64,000 nucleotides of DNA from Caballeronia glebae. Its GTDB lineage: Bacteria; Pseudomonadota; Gammaproteobacteria; Burkholderiales; Burkholderiaceae. Under the pieces are notes generated by a model that saw nothing but the letters and a program-made list of their open reading frames with translations, did no database searches and was not told the DNA's origin. A program made the position numbers and the translations under genes. Below, piece by piece: positions 33,343 through 42,973 of the stretch (the first letter of the stretch is position 1; each line of letters begins with the position of its first letter). The DNA is taken from NCBI RefSeq assembly GCF_001545035.1, contig NZ_FCOJ02000005.1, positions 62,001 through 126,000 on the forward strand. Reading direction: 5' to 3'.

Positions 33343-33464
33343 GGCCACGTTTTAGGGATAATTGACTCGCGCAGTTTGCCCCGCAGTTTTCCCGTAACGC
33401 AGGCGTCCCGGCGCCTGCCCGAAGTTTCCGGCCCGCACCGCGCGCGTGGGCCTCGGAGCCGTTT

Positions 33465-34775
33465 TTGAACACAGAAGCCAATCAGGACTGGGTTGCCCGC
33501 TCGCTAGCGGCCGTGTGGCATCCGTGCACCCAGATGAAACATCACGAGCGCGCGCCGCTCGTGCCGATCGCGCGCGGCAAGGGCGCGTGGCTCTACGACC
33601 ACGAAGGCAATCGCTATCTCGACGCGATCAGCTCATGGTGGGTGAACCTCTTCGGCCACGCGAACGACGACATCAACCGCGCGCTCAAGGATCAGCTCGA
33701 CACGCTCGAACACGCGATGCTCGCGGGCTGCACGCACGCGCCGGCGATCGAACTGGCCGAGCGCCTTTCCGCGCTCACCGGCCGCACGCTCGGTCATGCG
33801 TTTTTCGCGTCCGATGGCGCGTCGGCAGTCGAGATCGCGCTGAAGATGAGCTTTCACTTCTGGCGCAATCGCGGCCAGAGCGAAAAGCGCGAGTTCGTGT
33901 GTCTCGCGAACAGCTATCACGGCGAAACGATCGGCGCGCTCGGCGTCACCGACGTCGCCATTTTCAAGGACGCTTACGATCCGCTGATTCGTCACGCGCA
34001 TGTCGCCGCTTCCCCGGCGGCGGTCGGCGTCGATGAAGCCATCGCCGCGATGCGCGCGCTCTTCGGGCAACGCGCGTCGACGCTCGCGGCGGTCATCGTC
34101 GAGCCGCTCGTGCAGTGCGCGGCCGGCATGGCGATGTACGACGCGTCGTATCTCACGCGATTGCGCGCGTTGTGCGACGAATTCGGCGTCCATCTGATCG
34201 CCGATGAAATCGCGGTCGGCTGCGGCCGCACCGGTACTTTTTTCGCGTGCGAGCAGGCGGGCGTGTGGCCGGATTTCGTTTGCTTGTCGAAAGGCATCAG
34301 CGGCGGTTACTTGCCGCTTTCGATCGTCCTGACGCGCGACGAAATCTACGCCGCCTTCTACGACGACGACGTGACGCGCGGCTTCCTGCATTCGCACTCG
34401 TACACGGGCAATCCGCTCGCGTGCCGCGCGGCGCTGGCGACGCTCGATCTGTTCGACAGCGCGAACGTGCTTGCTGAAAACAGGCGCAAATCGGCGCTGC
34501 TGGGCGAGACGTTGCGCGCGCACTTCGGCAAGCACGAACGCGTAAAGAACCTGCGCAATCGCGGCACGATCTTCGCGTTCGATGTCGATATCGACGACAA
34601 GACGTTCTCGCGCCGCTTCTTCGCGAACGCGTTGCAGCGCGAACTGCTGATGCGTCCGATCGGCACGACGGTCTACATGATGCCGCCGTACATTCTCTCC
34701 GACGACGAACTCGTGCTGCTCGCGCAACGCACGCGCGACACGCTCGACGCCACGCTCGCGGAGGACGCCGCATGA
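33465..34775 (+). CDS. bioA: Adenosylmethionine-8-amino-7-oxononanoate aminotransferase
   Basis: PLP enzyme converting KAPA to DAPA in biotin synthesis with S-adenosylmethionine as amino donor. The 436 residues show [12 protein letters not shown] (substrate site), [11 protein letters not shown], the cofactor segment [14 protein letters not shown] and PLP-lysine in [14 protein letters not shown]. The likely start is TTG at 33465, with CGGAG 6 bases upstream. A non-ATG start on the first gene may keep expression low. It overlaps bioF by 4 bases (ATGA) and heads bioA-bioF-bioD-bioB. Confidence 0.96.
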   Translation: MNTEANQDWVARSLAAVWHPCTQMKHHERAPLVPIARGKGAWLYDHEGNRYLDAISSWWVNLFGHANDDINRALKDQLDTLEHAMLAGCTHAPAIELAERLSALTGRTLGHAFFASDGASAVEIALKMSFHFWRNRGQSEKREFVCLANSYHGETIGALGVTDVAIFKDAYDPLIRHAHVAASPAAVGVDEAIAAMRALFGQRASTLAAVIVEPLVQCAAGMAMYDASYLTRLRALCDEFGVHLIADEIAVGCGRTGTFFACEQAGVWPDFVCLSKGISGGYLPLSIVLTRDEIYAAFYDDDVTRGFLHSHSYTGNPLACRAALATLDLFDSANVLAENRRKSALLGETLRAHFGKHERVKNLRNRGTIFAFDVDIDDKTFSRRFFANALQRELLMRPIGTTVYMMPPYILSDDELVLLAQRTRDTLDATLAEDAA

Positions 34776-35962
34776 GCACGACAGCGAGAGCACTGTACGA
34801 AACGCTTGAGCAGGGCTTGAAAGATATCGACGCGCGCGGCCTGCGACGCCGCCGCAAGACGATCGATGGCGCGTGCTCCGCGCACATGACCGTCGATGGC
34901 CGCGCGATCGTCGGCTTCGCGAGCAACGATTACCTCGGCCTCGCCGCGCACGAAGCGATCCGCGCGGCGCTCGCGCAAGGCGCGTCGCTGTACGGCGCGG
35001 GCAGCGGCGGCTCGCACTTGCTCGGCGGACATTCGCGCGCGCACGCTCGACTCGAAGACGACCTCGCCGCGTTCTCGGGCGGCTTCGTCGATAATCCGCG
35101 CGCGCTCTATTTCAGCACCGGCTACATGGCGAATCTCGCGGTCGTGACCGCGCTCGCCGGACGCGGCACGCTCGTGTTCTCCGATGCGCTCAATCACGCG
35201 TCGCTGATCGACGGCGTGCGCTTGTCGCGCGCAGAAACGCAGATCTATCCGCACGCCGACATGGACGCGCTCGACGCGATGCTCGACGCATCCGGCGACG
35301 ATGCGGCAACGAAACTCATCGTCACCGACACTGTATTCAGCATGGACGGCGATATCGCGCCGCTCGCGCGTCTCGTCGATCTGGCGGAAAAGTACGGCGC
35401 GTGGCTCGTCGTCGACGATGCGCACGGCTTCGGCGTGCTCGGACCGCAAGGACGCGGCGCATTGGCGCATTACGCGTTGCGCTCGCCGCATCTCGTCTAT
35501 GTCGGCACGCTCGGCAAGGCGGCGGGCGTGTCGGGCGCGTTCGTCGCGGCGCATGAAACCGTCGTCGAATGGCTGATCCAGCGCGCGCGCCCGTATATCT
35601 TCACGACGGCGTCGGCGCCGGCGGTCGCGCATGCGGTGTCGAAGAGCATCGAAATCATCGCGGGCGATGAAGGCGACGAACGGCGCGCGCATCTCGCGTC
35701 GCTCATCGAAACCACGCGCGCGATGCTCAAGCGCACGCGCTGGATGCCCGTCGATTCGCATACCGCCGTGCAGCCGCTCGTGATCGGCGGCAACGACGAA
35801 ACGCTCGAAATCGCCGCCGCGCTCGACAAGCACGGCCTCTGGGTGCCCGCGATTCGTCCGCCGACGGTGCCCGCGGGCACGTCGCGCCTGCGCATTTCAC
35901 TTTCCGCCGCGCACAGCGAGGACGATCTCGCGCGCCTCGATCACGCCTTGAATACGCTATGA
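34772..35962 (+). CDS. bioF: 8-amino-7-oxononanoate synthase
   Basis: PLP enzyme that condenses pimeloyl thioester with alanine to give KAPA. The 396 residues include [39 protein letters not shown], the cofactor Asp and His in [12 protein letters not shown], and the lysine in [14 protein letters not shown]. It overlaps both bioA and bioD by 4 bases, so the three are translationally coupled. Confidence 0.96.
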   Translation: MSTTARALYETLEQGLKDIDARGLRRRRKTIDGACSAHMTVDGRAIVGFASNDYLGLAAHEAIRAALAQGASLYGAGSGGSHLLGGHSRAHARLEDDLAAFSGGFVDNPRALYFSTGYMANLAVVTALAGRGTLVFSDALNHASLIDGVRLSRAETQIYPHADMDALDAMLDASGDDAATKLIVTDTVFSMDGDIAPLARLVDLAEKYGAWLVVDDAHGFGVLGPQGRGALAHYALRSPHLVYVGTLGKAAGVSGAFVAAHETVVEWLIQRARPYIFTTASAPAVAHAVSKSIEIIAGDEGDERRAHLASLIETTRAMLKRTRWMPVDSHTAVQPLVIGGNDETLEIAAALDKHGLWVPAIRPPTVPAGTSRLRISLSAAHSEDDLARLDHALNTL

Positions 35963-36660
35963 CCGCTTTATCCCTGTTCGTCGCCGGAACCGATACGGAA
36001 ATCGGCAAGACGCTCGTTTCATCCGCGTTGCTGCACGGCTTCGCGCGCACGGGCTTGCGCGCCGCCGCGATGAAGCCGATCGCGTCGGGCGCGGCCGTTC
36101 GCGACGGCGTGCTGCACAACGACGACGCCGACCGGCTCGATGCCGCCGCGAACGTCGCGCTGCCCGACGAGATCCGCACGCCGTTCATGATGCGCGAGCC
36201 GATCGCGCCGCATCTCGCGGCGGCGCGCGAGGGCATTGTTCTGGACATCGGGCGCATCGTCGAAGCGCATGCATTCGCGCTGACGCAAGCCGATATCGTC
36301 GTGGTGGAAGGCGTCGGCGGTTTTCGCGTGCCGCTCGACGACACGCACGACACCGCCGATCTCGCCGTCGAGCTGAATCTGCCGGTCGTGCTCGTCGTCG
36401 GCATGCGGCTCGGCTGCATCAGCCATGCGCTCCTGACCGTCGAGGCCATCGCGTCGCGCGGATTGACGCTCGCGGGCTGGGTCGCGAATCGCGTCGATCC
36501 GGACATGCTGTATCCCGACGAAAATATCGCAACACTCAAACAACGCATCGAAGCGCCGCTCATCGGCGTGATTGCGCACCTCGCGACACCCGATGCTTCG
36601 CGCGCCGCCGATCAACTCGACATCGGCCTTCTGACTCACCAGCTTCATCGAAAGGATTGA
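35959..36660 (+). CDS. bioD: Dethiobiotin synthetase
   Basis: ATP-dependent enzyme that closes the ureido ring of DAPA with CO2. The 233 residues begin with the P-loop [16 protein letters not shown] and include AMKPIASGA and the glycine-rich [12 protein letters not shown]. The start codon overlaps bioF by 4 bases; bioB follows after 4 bases. Confidence 0.96.
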   Translation: MTALSLFVAGTDTEIGKTLVSSALLHGFARTGLRAAAMKPIASGAAVRDGVLHNDDADRLDAAANVALPDEIRTPFMMREPIAPHLAAAREGIVLDIGRIVEAHAFALTQADIVVVEGVGGFRVPLDDTHDTADLAVELNLPVVLVVGMRLGCISHALLTVEAIASRGLTLAGWVANRVDPDMLYPDENIATLKQRIEAPLIGVIAHLATPDASRAADQLDIGLLTHQLHRKD

Positions 36661-36664
36661 ACCC

Positions 36665-37708
36665 ATGACACAGCAAATCGCCGCCGAAAACATTTCCACG
36701 ACCGCGCCGCAGCCGATGCAGCGCTGGCGCGTCGCCGATGTCGTCGCGCTGTACGCGTTGCCGTTCAACGATCTGCTCTATCGCGCGCAAACCGTGCATC
36801 GCGAAAACTTCGATCCGAACGCGGTGCAGCTTTCCACGCTGCTGTCGATCAAGACGGGCGGCTGCGAGGAAGATTGCGCGTACTGCCCGCAGTCGGTGCA
36901 TCACGACACCGGCCTCAAAGCCGAAAAGCTGATGGACGTCGATGAAGTGCTGAAGGCGGCCGAAGTCGCGAAGTCGAACGGCGCGACGCGCTTTTGCATG
37001 GGCGCGGCGTGGCGCAATCCAAAAGATCGTCATCTGGAGCCGATCAAGGACATGATCCGCGGCGTGAAGGCAATGGGCCTCGAAACCTGCGTGACGCTCG
37101 GCATGCTCGAATCGCATCAGGCGCAGGGCTTGCGCGAAGCAGGCCTCGATTACTACAACCACAATCTCGACACATCGCCGGAGTTCTACGGCCAGATCAT
37201 TTCGACGCGCACCTATCAGGATCGCCTGGACACGCTCGAACACGTGCGCGACGCGGGCATCAACGTGTGCTGCGGCGGGATCGTCGGCATGGGCGAATCG
37301 CGGCGCGAGCGCGCTGGGCTGATCTCGCAGCTTGCGAACATGGAGCCGTATCCGGAATCGGTGCCGATCAACAATCTCGTGCAGGTCGCGGGCACGCCGC
37401 TCACCGGCGTCGAGGCGCTCGATCCGTTCGAGTTCGTGAGGACGATCGCGGTCGCGCGCATCACGATGCCCAAGGCGATGGTGCGTCTTTCCGCCGGACG
37501 CGAGCAGATGGACGAAGCGTTGCAGGCGCTGTGCTTCGCGGCGGGCGCGAACTCGATCTTCTACGGCGACCAGCTTCTGACGACGAGCAATCCGCAAGCC
37601 GAAGCCGACCGCAAGCTGATCGAGCGTCTCGGCATGCGCGCGGAAGCCGCGCAAAACGTGGGCGCTCGGGAAGCCGAGCGCGGCTGCGGACACAACCACG
37701 CCAACTAA
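36665..37708 (+). CDS. bioB: Biotin synthase
   Basis: Radical-SAM enzyme inserting sulfur into dethiobiotin. The 347 residues contain the radical-SAM cluster motif [15 protein letters not shown], plus the conserved [24 protein letters not shown] and [11 protein letters not shown], which carries the auxiliary-cluster cysteine. It is last in the bio operon with an N-terminal extension of about 20 residues. ghrA follows after 12 bases, so transcription may continue. Confidence 0.97.
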   Translation: MTQQIAAENISTTAPQPMQRWRVADVVALYALPFNDLLYRAQTVHRENFDPNAVQLSTLLSIKTGGCEEDCAYCPQSVHHDTGLKAEKLMDVDEVLKAAEVAKSNGATRFCMGAAWRNPKDRHLEPIKDMIRGVKAMGLETCVTLGMLESHQAQGLREAGLDYYNHNLDTSPEFYGQIISTRTYQDRLDTLEHVRDAGINVCCGGIVGMGESRRERAGLISQLANMEPYPESVPINNLVQVAGTPLTGVEALDPFEFVRTIAVARITMPKAMVRLSAGREQMDEALQALCFAAGANSIFYGDQLLTTSNPQAEADRKLIERLGMRAEAAQNVGAREAERGCGHNHAN

Positions 37709-37720
37709 GCCGACGCGTTC

Positions 37721-38662
37721 ATGAAAATCATCTTCTACGAGAAGGGCGCCGATCTCGACGCGTGGCTCGGCGGCTTGAAACGCGAGTTGCCGGATGCCGA
37801 CCTGCGCGCGTGGGAACCGGGCGACAACGCGAGCGCCGATTACGCGATCGTCTGGCGCGCGCCGCGCGAGCTCTTCGCGAATCGCCCCGATCTTCAGGCC
37901 GTGTTCAACCTCGGCGCGGGCGTCGATGCGATTCTCGATGTCGAGCGCAACGAACCCGGCACGCTGCCGCCGAACGCGAAGCTCGTGCGTCTCGAAGACA
38001 CGGGCATGGCGCAACAGATGGTCGAATACGCGACGTATTGCGTACTGCGCCATCTGCGCCGCTTCGACGAATACGACGCGCTGCAACGCGAAGGCCGCTG
38101 GGAAAAGCTGCCGCAACACGCGCGCGAGTCGTTCACTGTCGGCGTGCTCGGACTCGGTGTGCTGGGCGGCGAAGTCGCGAAGGGATTGCTGACGCTCGGC
38201 GTGCCCGTGCGCGGCTACAGCCGCTCGCCGAAGACGATCGAAGGCGTGCAGGTGTACGCGGGCGCGGACAGTTTCGACGCGTTCCTCGACGGCGTGAAGA
38301 TGCTGATCAACCTCCTGCCGCACACGCCGGACACCGAAGGCATTCTGAACGCGCGCACGTTCGGCAAGCTCGCGCGCGGCGCGTATCTCGTGAACGTGGC
38401 GCGCGGCCCGCATCTCGTCGATGCCGATCTCCTCGCCGCGCTCGACAGCGGCCAGATCGCCGCCGCGACGCTCGACGTCTTCCACACCGAGCCGCTGCCG
38501 CGAGATCATCCGTTCTGGACGCATCCGCGCGTGTCGGTCACGCCGCACATCTCGGCGGAAACGCTGCGCGAGGAGAGCATCGTGCAGATCGCCGGCAAGA
38601 TCAAGGCGCTCGCGCGCGGCGAGCCGATCAGCGGCATCGTCGATTTCAAGCGCGGATATTGA
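37721..38662 (+). CDS. ghrA: Glyoxylate/hydroxypyruvate reductase A
   Basis: NADPH-dependent 2-hydroxyacid dehydrogenase of 313 residues, the same size as E. coli GhrA (312). Features: N-terminal substrate domain (FNLGAGVDAIL), Rossmann motif VLGLGVLGGEVAKG, catalytic Arg in NVARGPHLVD, Glu in DVFHTEPLP and His in VTPHISAET. It lies 12 bases after bioB and 32 before the lyase gene, perhaps part of the same transcript. Confidence 0.9.
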   Translation: MKIIFYEKGADLDAWLGGLKRELPDADLRAWEPGDNASADYAIVWRAPRELFANRPDLQAVFNLGAGVDAILDVERNEPGTLPPNAKLVRLEDTGMAQQMVEYATYCVLRHLRRFDEYDALQREGRWEKLPQHARESFTVGVLGLGVLGGEVAKGLLTLGVPVRGYSRSPKTIEGVQVYAGADSFDAFLDGVKMLINLLPHTPDTEGILNARTFGKLARGAYLVNVARGPHLVDADLLAALDSGQIAAATLDVFHTEPLPRDHPFWTHPRVSVTPHISAETLREESIVQIAGKIKALARGEPISGIVDFKRGY

Positions 38663-38694
38663 ACGCATCGCATCACACGTAAAAGGAGACAGCC

Positions 38695-39618
38695 GTGATT
38701 CCCGCCAAAGTGAAAATCGTCGAAGTCGGGCCGCGCGACGGCCTGCAGAACGAGAAAGAGTTCGTGCCCACCGAAACCAAAATCGAGCTCGTGAACCGGC
38801 TCGCGCGGGCGGGCATCGTGAATGTGGAATCGACCTCGTTCGTGTCGCCGAAATGGGTGCCGCAAATGTCCGACGCCGCCGCCGTCATGGCCGGCATCGA
38901 GCGCCGCCCCGGCACGATCTACTCCGTGCTCACGCCGAACATGCGCGGCTTCGAGGGCGCGCTCGAATCGAAAGCCGATGAAATCGTGATCTTCGGCGCG
39001 GCGAGCGAGGCGTTCTCGCAGAAGAACATCAACTGCGGCATCGCGGAGAGCATCGCGCGTTTCGAGCCGGTCGCGAAGGCCGCGAAGGACGCCGGCATGC
39101 GGCTGCGCGGCAGCATTTCGTGCGCGCTCGGCTGCCCGTATCAGGGCGAGGTGAGCATCGAATCGGTCGTGGATGTCGTCGAGCGCATGAAGGCGCTCGG
39201 CTGCGATGAAATCGACATCGCCGACACAATCGGCGTCGGCACGCCGAAGCGCACGCGCGAAGTGCTCGCGGCCGCGCAGAAGGTGTTCCCGCGCGAGCGC
39301 CTGTCCGGGCATTTCCACGACACGTATGGGCAGGCCGTCGGCAACATCTATGCGGCGCTGCTCGAAGGCATCGAGATTTTCCACGCGTCGGTCGCGGGTC
39401 TCGGCGGCTGTCCGTATGCGAAGGGCGCGACCGGCAATGTCGCGACCGAAGACGTCGTCTATCTGATGAACGGGCTCGGCATCGAGACGGGCGTCGATCT
39501 CGATCAACTCGTGGATATCGGCGATTTCATTTCGCGCGCGATCGGCAAACCCAGTTCGTCGCGCGCCGGCCGCGCGATCTTCACGAAAAAGCGCGATGGC
39601 GCGAGCGCCTGCGTCTGA
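38695..39618 (+). CDS. Hydroxymethylglutaryl-CoA lyase
   Basis: Cleaves HMG-CoA to acetoacetate and acetyl-CoA, the last step of leucine breakdown. The 307 residues show VGPRDGLQNEK (metal and substrate site), the metal-binding HFHDTYGQA and the catalytic cysteine loop GLGGCPYAKGATGNVATED. The start is GTG at 38695, supported by AAAGGAG. It stands away from the merR-aceK-can-thiolase group, although its product acetoacetate could feed an acetoacetyl-CoA thiolase of that type. Confidence 0.93.
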   Translation: MIPAKVKIVEVGPRDGLQNEKEFVPTETKIELVNRLARAGIVNVESTSFVSPKWVPQMSDAAAVMAGIERRPGTIYSVLTPNMRGFEGALESKADEIVIFGAASEAFSQKNINCGIAESIARFEPVAKAAKDAGMRLRGSISCALGCPYQGEVSIESVVDVVERMKALGCDEIDIADTIGVGTPKRTREVLAAAQKVFPRERLSGHFHDTYGQAVGNIYAALLEGIEIFHASVAGLGGCPYAKGATGNVATEDVVYLMNGLGIETGVDLDQLVDIGDFISRAIGKPSSSRAGRAIFTKKRDGASACV

Positions 39619-39633
39619 CAACAAAGGAACACG

Positions 39634-40131
39634 ATGATCGAACAGTTACCCGATTCCGCGCGCCGCGTCGCGCTTCTGCTGAAGGAGCGCGGCCATCCGC
39701 ACGACGTCGTGATGCTGCCCGAGACTGGCAAGACCTCGGCGGAAGCGGCGGCCGGGCTGGGTTGCACGGTCGCGCAGATCGCGAAGTCGATTCTCTTTCG
39801 CCGCAAGGAAGACGACGCGCCCGTGCTCGTGATCGCGAGCGGCGCGAATCGCGTCGATGAAGCGAAGGTCGCGGCGCGCGTGGGCGCATTGGCACGCGCG
39901 GACGCGAAGTTCGTGCGCGAGAAAACCGGCTACGCGATCGGCGGCGTGTGTCCGATCGGCCACGCGGTCGAACCCGTCACGCTGATCGACGAAGATTTGC
40001 TCGCGCTCGAAAGCCTGTGGGCTGCGGCCGGCCATCCGCATGCCGTGTTCAATCTGTCGCCGCAAGAGCTGATCGAGCTGACGGGCGCGCCCGTGGTCGA
40101 CGTCGCGCTGCGCGAGACGGCCGCGTCATGA
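39634..40131 (+). CDS. YbaK/EbsC family aminoacyl-tRNA deacylase
   Basis: A 165-residue single-domain protein of the YbaK/ProX editing family that hydrolyses mischarged tRNA. Conserved pieces include TSAEAAAGLGCTVAQIAKSILFR with the catalytic-type Lys, LVIASGANRVDEAKV and GYAIGGVCPIGH. The substrate specificity (Cys-tRNA-Pro, Ala-tRNA-Pro or other) cannot be told. It overlaps the DUF1289-MaoC gene by 4 bases (ATGA). Confidence 0.87.
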   Translation: MIEQLPDSARRVALLLKERGHPHDVVMLPETGKTSAEAAAGLGCTVAQIAKSILFRRKEDDAPVLVIASGANRVDEAKVAARVGALARADAKFVREKTGYAIGGVCPIGHAVEPVTLIDEDLLALESLWAAAGHPHAVFNLSPQELIELTGAPVVDVALRETAAS

Positions 40132-40724
40132 CCGGCGCGGCGTCGCCGTGCGTCGACGTGTGCCGCATGAATCCGGAGACCGGCTTCTGCGACGGCTGCT
40201 TTCGCACCATCGACGAAATCGCCGCGTGGTCGTCCTGCAACGAAGACGAGAAACGCGCGGTGCTCGCGCGCGTCGAGAGCCGTCGGCGGGGCGCGCGCGT
40301 CGTGACGATCGGCGAATCGTTCGAAGCGACGCTCGCGCTGCCGCCCGATTCGATCAAGCATTTCGCGACGCTCGTCAACGATCTCAACCCTTTGCATCAC
40401 GACGACGCCTACGCGCGCGCGAGTCGTTTCGGCTCGCTGATCGCATCGGGCACGCAGCCGACCGCGCATCTGATGGCCATGCTCGCCACGCATTTCTCGC
40501 AATACGCGCAGCCGCTGGGACTCGAATTCGGCATCCGGCTGACGCGCGCGGTGAAGGCGCACGACGTGCTCTCGATGTCCTGGCGCGTGACCGAGGCGAA
40601 GTGGAAAGCGAGTCTGAACGGCGATCTCGTGAAGCTAGAAGGCGACGCGCGCAATCAGCGCGGCGACACGGTGATGAAGGCGACGGCGACCATCGTCGTG
40701 ATGCCGCTGGAGAAACGCGCGTGA
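40128..40724 (+). CDS. DUF1289 / MaoC-like hot-dog fusion protein
   Basis: A 198-residue fusion. Residues about 8-57 form a DUF1289 domain (CVDVCRMNPETGFCDGCFRT, four Cys in C-x3-C-x8-C-x2-C spacing, then IAAWSSCNEDEKRAVLARV). Residues about 63-195 form a MaoC-type hot-dog domain with HFATLVNDLNPLHHDDAYA, holding the Asp/His of enoyl-CoA hydratases, and GSLIASGTQPTAHLM. These are usually separate proteins. Start and stop codons overlap both neighbours by 4 bases. The hydratase activity is likely; the cysteine domain has no known role. A GTG at the junction could give a separate MaoC product. Confidence 0.82.
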   Translation: MTGAASPCVDVCRMNPETGFCDGCFRTIDEIAAWSSCNEDEKRAVLARVESRRRGARVVTIGESFEATLALPPDSIKHFATLVNDLNPLHHDDAYARASRFGSLIASGTQPTAHLMAMLATHFSQYAQPLGLEFGIRLTRAVKAHDVLSMSWRVTEAKWKASLNGDLVKLEGDARNQRGDTVMKATATIVVMPLEKRA

Positions 40725-41632
40725 AGCCGCTTCCGGAGTCCATGACGGTGTTCGAGCGCGGCTGGCTCTCGTCGAACAACGTGCTTTTCAGCAGCGCCGA
40801 AGGCACGGCGCTCGTCGATACGGGCTACGCGTCGCACGCACCGCAAACGCTCGCGCTCGTGAAGCGGACACTCGGCGCGCGCAAGCTCGATCTGATCGTC
40901 AATACGCATCTGCATTCGGATCATTGCGGCGGCAACGCGCTGCTTCAGCACGCTTACGCCTGCGACACGCTGATTCCCGCGAGCGAAGCGCACGCCGTGC
41001 GCGCGTGGGACGAAGCCGCGCTCACGTTCCGCGCGACCGGTCAGCGCTGCGATCGCTTCGATTTCACGGGCACGCTCGAACACGGCACGACGCTCGCGCT
41101 CGGCGGCTTCGACTGGAACGTGCTCGGCGCGCCGGGTCACGATCCGCATTCGCTGATGCTTCATTGCCCCGAGTTGCGCGTGCTCATCAGCGCGGACGCG
41201 TTGTGGGAAAACGGCTTCGGCGTGATCTTTCCCGAACTGGAAGGCGACAGCGGTTTCGCGGAAGAACGCGCGGTGCTCGAACTGATATCCACGCTCGCCG
41301 TCGATGTCGTGATTCCGGGCCACGGCGCGCCCTTCAGCGATGTCGCGCGCGCGCTCGACGTCGCTTCGTCGCGACTCGATTATCTGCAGGCCGATCCCGC
41401 GCGCAACGCGAAGAACGCGCTCAAGGTGCTGATCGTCTTCAAGCTGATGGAAGTGCGCGCGATGTCCTTCGACGCGCTGCTCGCGATGACCGCGCAGGCT
41501 CGCTCGATGCGCGCCGCCGCCGATGCGCTCGCGCCATCGGGCGAACGCCGGGCGCTGGTCGAAAAAATCGTCGGGGAACTGGCGCGCGGCGGCTCGGTGA
41601 AGGTGAGCGGCGAGACCGTGTCGGCGGCTTGA
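40721..41632 (+). CDS. Metallo-beta-lactamase-fold hydrolase
   Basis: A 303-residue MBL-fold enzyme with the dizinc motif NTHLHSDHCGG, a second ligand region GAPGHDPHS, the bridging Asp in ISADALW and the final His in IPGHGAPFSD, plus a C-terminal helical domain. Probably a thioesterase or glyoxalase-type hydrolase. The GTG start at 40721 overlaps the preceding stop by 4 bases and is preferred to an ATG at 40742. It is the last gene of the ybaK-like/MaoC/MBL operon. Confidence 0.83.
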   Translation: MKPLPESMTVFERGWLSSNNVLFSSAEGTALVDTGYASHAPQTLALVKRTLGARKLDLIVNTHLHSDHCGGNALLQHAYACDTLIPASEAHAVRAWDEAALTFRATGQRCDRFDFTGTLEHGTTLALGGFDWNVLGAPGHDPHSLMLHCPELRVLISADALWENGFGVIFPELEGDSGFAEERAVLELISTLAVDVVIPGHGAPFSDVARALDVASSRLDYLQADPARNAKNALKVLIVFKLMEVRAMSFDALLAMTAQARSMRAAADALAPSGERRALVEKIVGELARGGSVKVSGETVSAA

Positions 41633-41657
41633 ATCACACGGGCGATCGCCCGGCGGA

Positions 41658-41692
41658 CAAAAGAAAGCCGCTTGTCAGCTACGGCAAGCGGC
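41658..41692 (-). terminator. Minus-strand terminator for the dehalogenase-like gene
   Basis: Stem GCCGCTTG (41667-41674) / CAAGCGGC (41685-41692) with a 10-base loop. On the minus strand it is followed by TTTCTTTT, about 130 bases after the hydrolase stop. Confidence 0.75.
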
Positions 41693-41820
41693 AGAATCAT
41701 AGGGACGTGATCAACGTCTAGCGTATCGTAGCGCGACACTATTTGACGTGCATCGGTGCTTTCCCTACAAATTTGTAACGCCCACCTGAACCGGCGTAAG
41801 ACTCAATGCCGGCGCGGGTT

Positions 41821-42711
41821 TCAGGGCGCATCGGCCTCGAAGAACGCGAGCATTTCCGTAAGCAGAATGTCGGGCTGTTCCTCGGGAATGTAGTGCCCGC
41901 AAGGCAGCGCGCGGCCGCTCACGTCGCGCGCGACGCGGCGCCATTCATCGAGCGCATCGAAGCATCGTTCGATCACGCCTTCTTCGCCCCACAGCACGCG
42001 CAACGGACACGCGATCTTCTTCCCGCGTTCGAGATCGGCGCGATCGTGTTCGAGGTCGATACCCGCCGACGCGCGATAGTCCTCGCACATCGCGAAGATT
42101 GCCCCGGGCGCTGCGAGCGCGTCGCGGTACGCCTGCAACGCATGCGGCGCGAACGGCGCGAGCCCCGCATGACGATTGCCCATCACGCGGTCGATATACG
42201 CGTTCGGATTGCCGCCGATCAGCAACTCCGGCAGCGGACTCGGCTGAATCAGCATGAACCAGTGGAAGTACGCGGTGGCGAATTCGCGATCGGTGGCTTC
42301 ATACATCGCGAGCGTCGGCGCGATATCGAGCAGCATCAGGCGATCGACGGCATCGGGAAAATCCATCGCCATGCGATGCGCGACGCGCGCGCCGCGATCG
42401 TGCGCGCAAACCAGAAAGCGCTCGAAGCCGAAGTGGCGCATGACCGCGACCTGATCGGCGGCCATTGCGCGTTTCGAGTAAGGCGTGTGACGCGCGTCGC
42501 TCTTCGGCTTGCCCGACGCGCCGTAGCCGCGCAAATCCGTGGCGATCACGGTGAAGTGTTTCGCGAGATCGCCGGCGCATTTGTGCCAGATCTCGTGCGT
42601 TTGCGGATGACCGTGCAGGAGCAGCAGCGGCGGCCCGTCGCCGCCTTTCATCCCGGCGATTTCGACGCCCCCCGCATCGACGCGAAACGACTCGTAGTCT
42701 CGGAAAGACAT
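41821..42711 (-). CDS. Fluoroacetate/haloacetate dehalogenase-like hydrolase
   Basis: A 296-residue alpha/beta hydrolase strongly resembling fluoroacetate dehalogenases (EC 3.8.1.3). The nucleophile is Asp105, in HDRGAR, instead of Ser, with Arg106 and Arg109 as the carboxylate clamp. Asp129 (LLDI) and His273 (CGHYIPEE) complete the triad, and His150, Trp151 (FHW) and Tyr212 (EDYRA) match the fluoride pocket of the characterised Rhodopseudomonas enzyme. Lid region PLPELLIGG is also typical. Monocistronic, divergent from a nitronate monooxygenase. Activity on C-F bonds is inferred from residues; epoxide hydrolases share the Asp nucleophile. Confidence 0.85.
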   Translation of the reverse strand: MSFRDYESFRVDAGGVEIAGMKGGDGPPLLLLHGHPQTHEIWHKCAGDLAKHFTVIATDLRGYGASGKPKSDARHTPYSKRAMAADQVAVMRHFGFERFLVCAHDRGARVAHRMAMDFPDAVDRLMLLDIAPTLAMYEATDREFATAYFHWFMLIQPSPLPELLIGGNPNAYIDRVMGNRHAGLAPFAPHALQAYRDALAAPGAIFAMCEDYRASAGIDLEHDRADLERGKKIACPLRVLWGEEGVIERCFDALDEWRRVARDVSGRALPCGHYIPEEQPDILLTEMLAFFEADAP

Positions 42712-42847
42712 GGTGTTTTCTTGTTCGTGGCGTTGCGGATCATTGTAGGCGCGACCGCGCTATCGCCGATGCCCTCCGGGCTTCGCAAACCCGCAAACCG
42801 AGGACTTCCTCGGGAAATGGCGCATGCCTCGCCCATCTCGCCGCACC

Positions 42848-42867
42848 TATAATCGAACGATCGTTCG
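42848..42867 (+). promoter_or_regulatory. Promoter -10 box abutting a perfect operator palindrome
   Basis: A consensus TATAAT (42848-42853) is followed directly by the perfect 14-base palindrome CGAACGATCGTTCG (42854-42867). A TetR-family or similar dimeric repressor bound here would cover the start of transcription toward the nitronate monooxygenase gene (ATG 42974). No good -35 box was seen, and no tetR gene lies in the window. Confidence 0.65.
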
Positions 42868-42973
42868 CTGGCCGGGCGCGCATGATCCGCGGAGAATGTC
42901 TTGCGTGCCGAATCGAGCGCCAGTTTCTAGAATGCCTTCAACGCTGCCCGGACATACTCAGGAGATTCGCGCC

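Noticed and set aside
36560..38668. 702-codon open frame on the minus strand
   Set aside because: Antisense to bioB and ghrA with Arg/His/Ala bias; a shadow frame.
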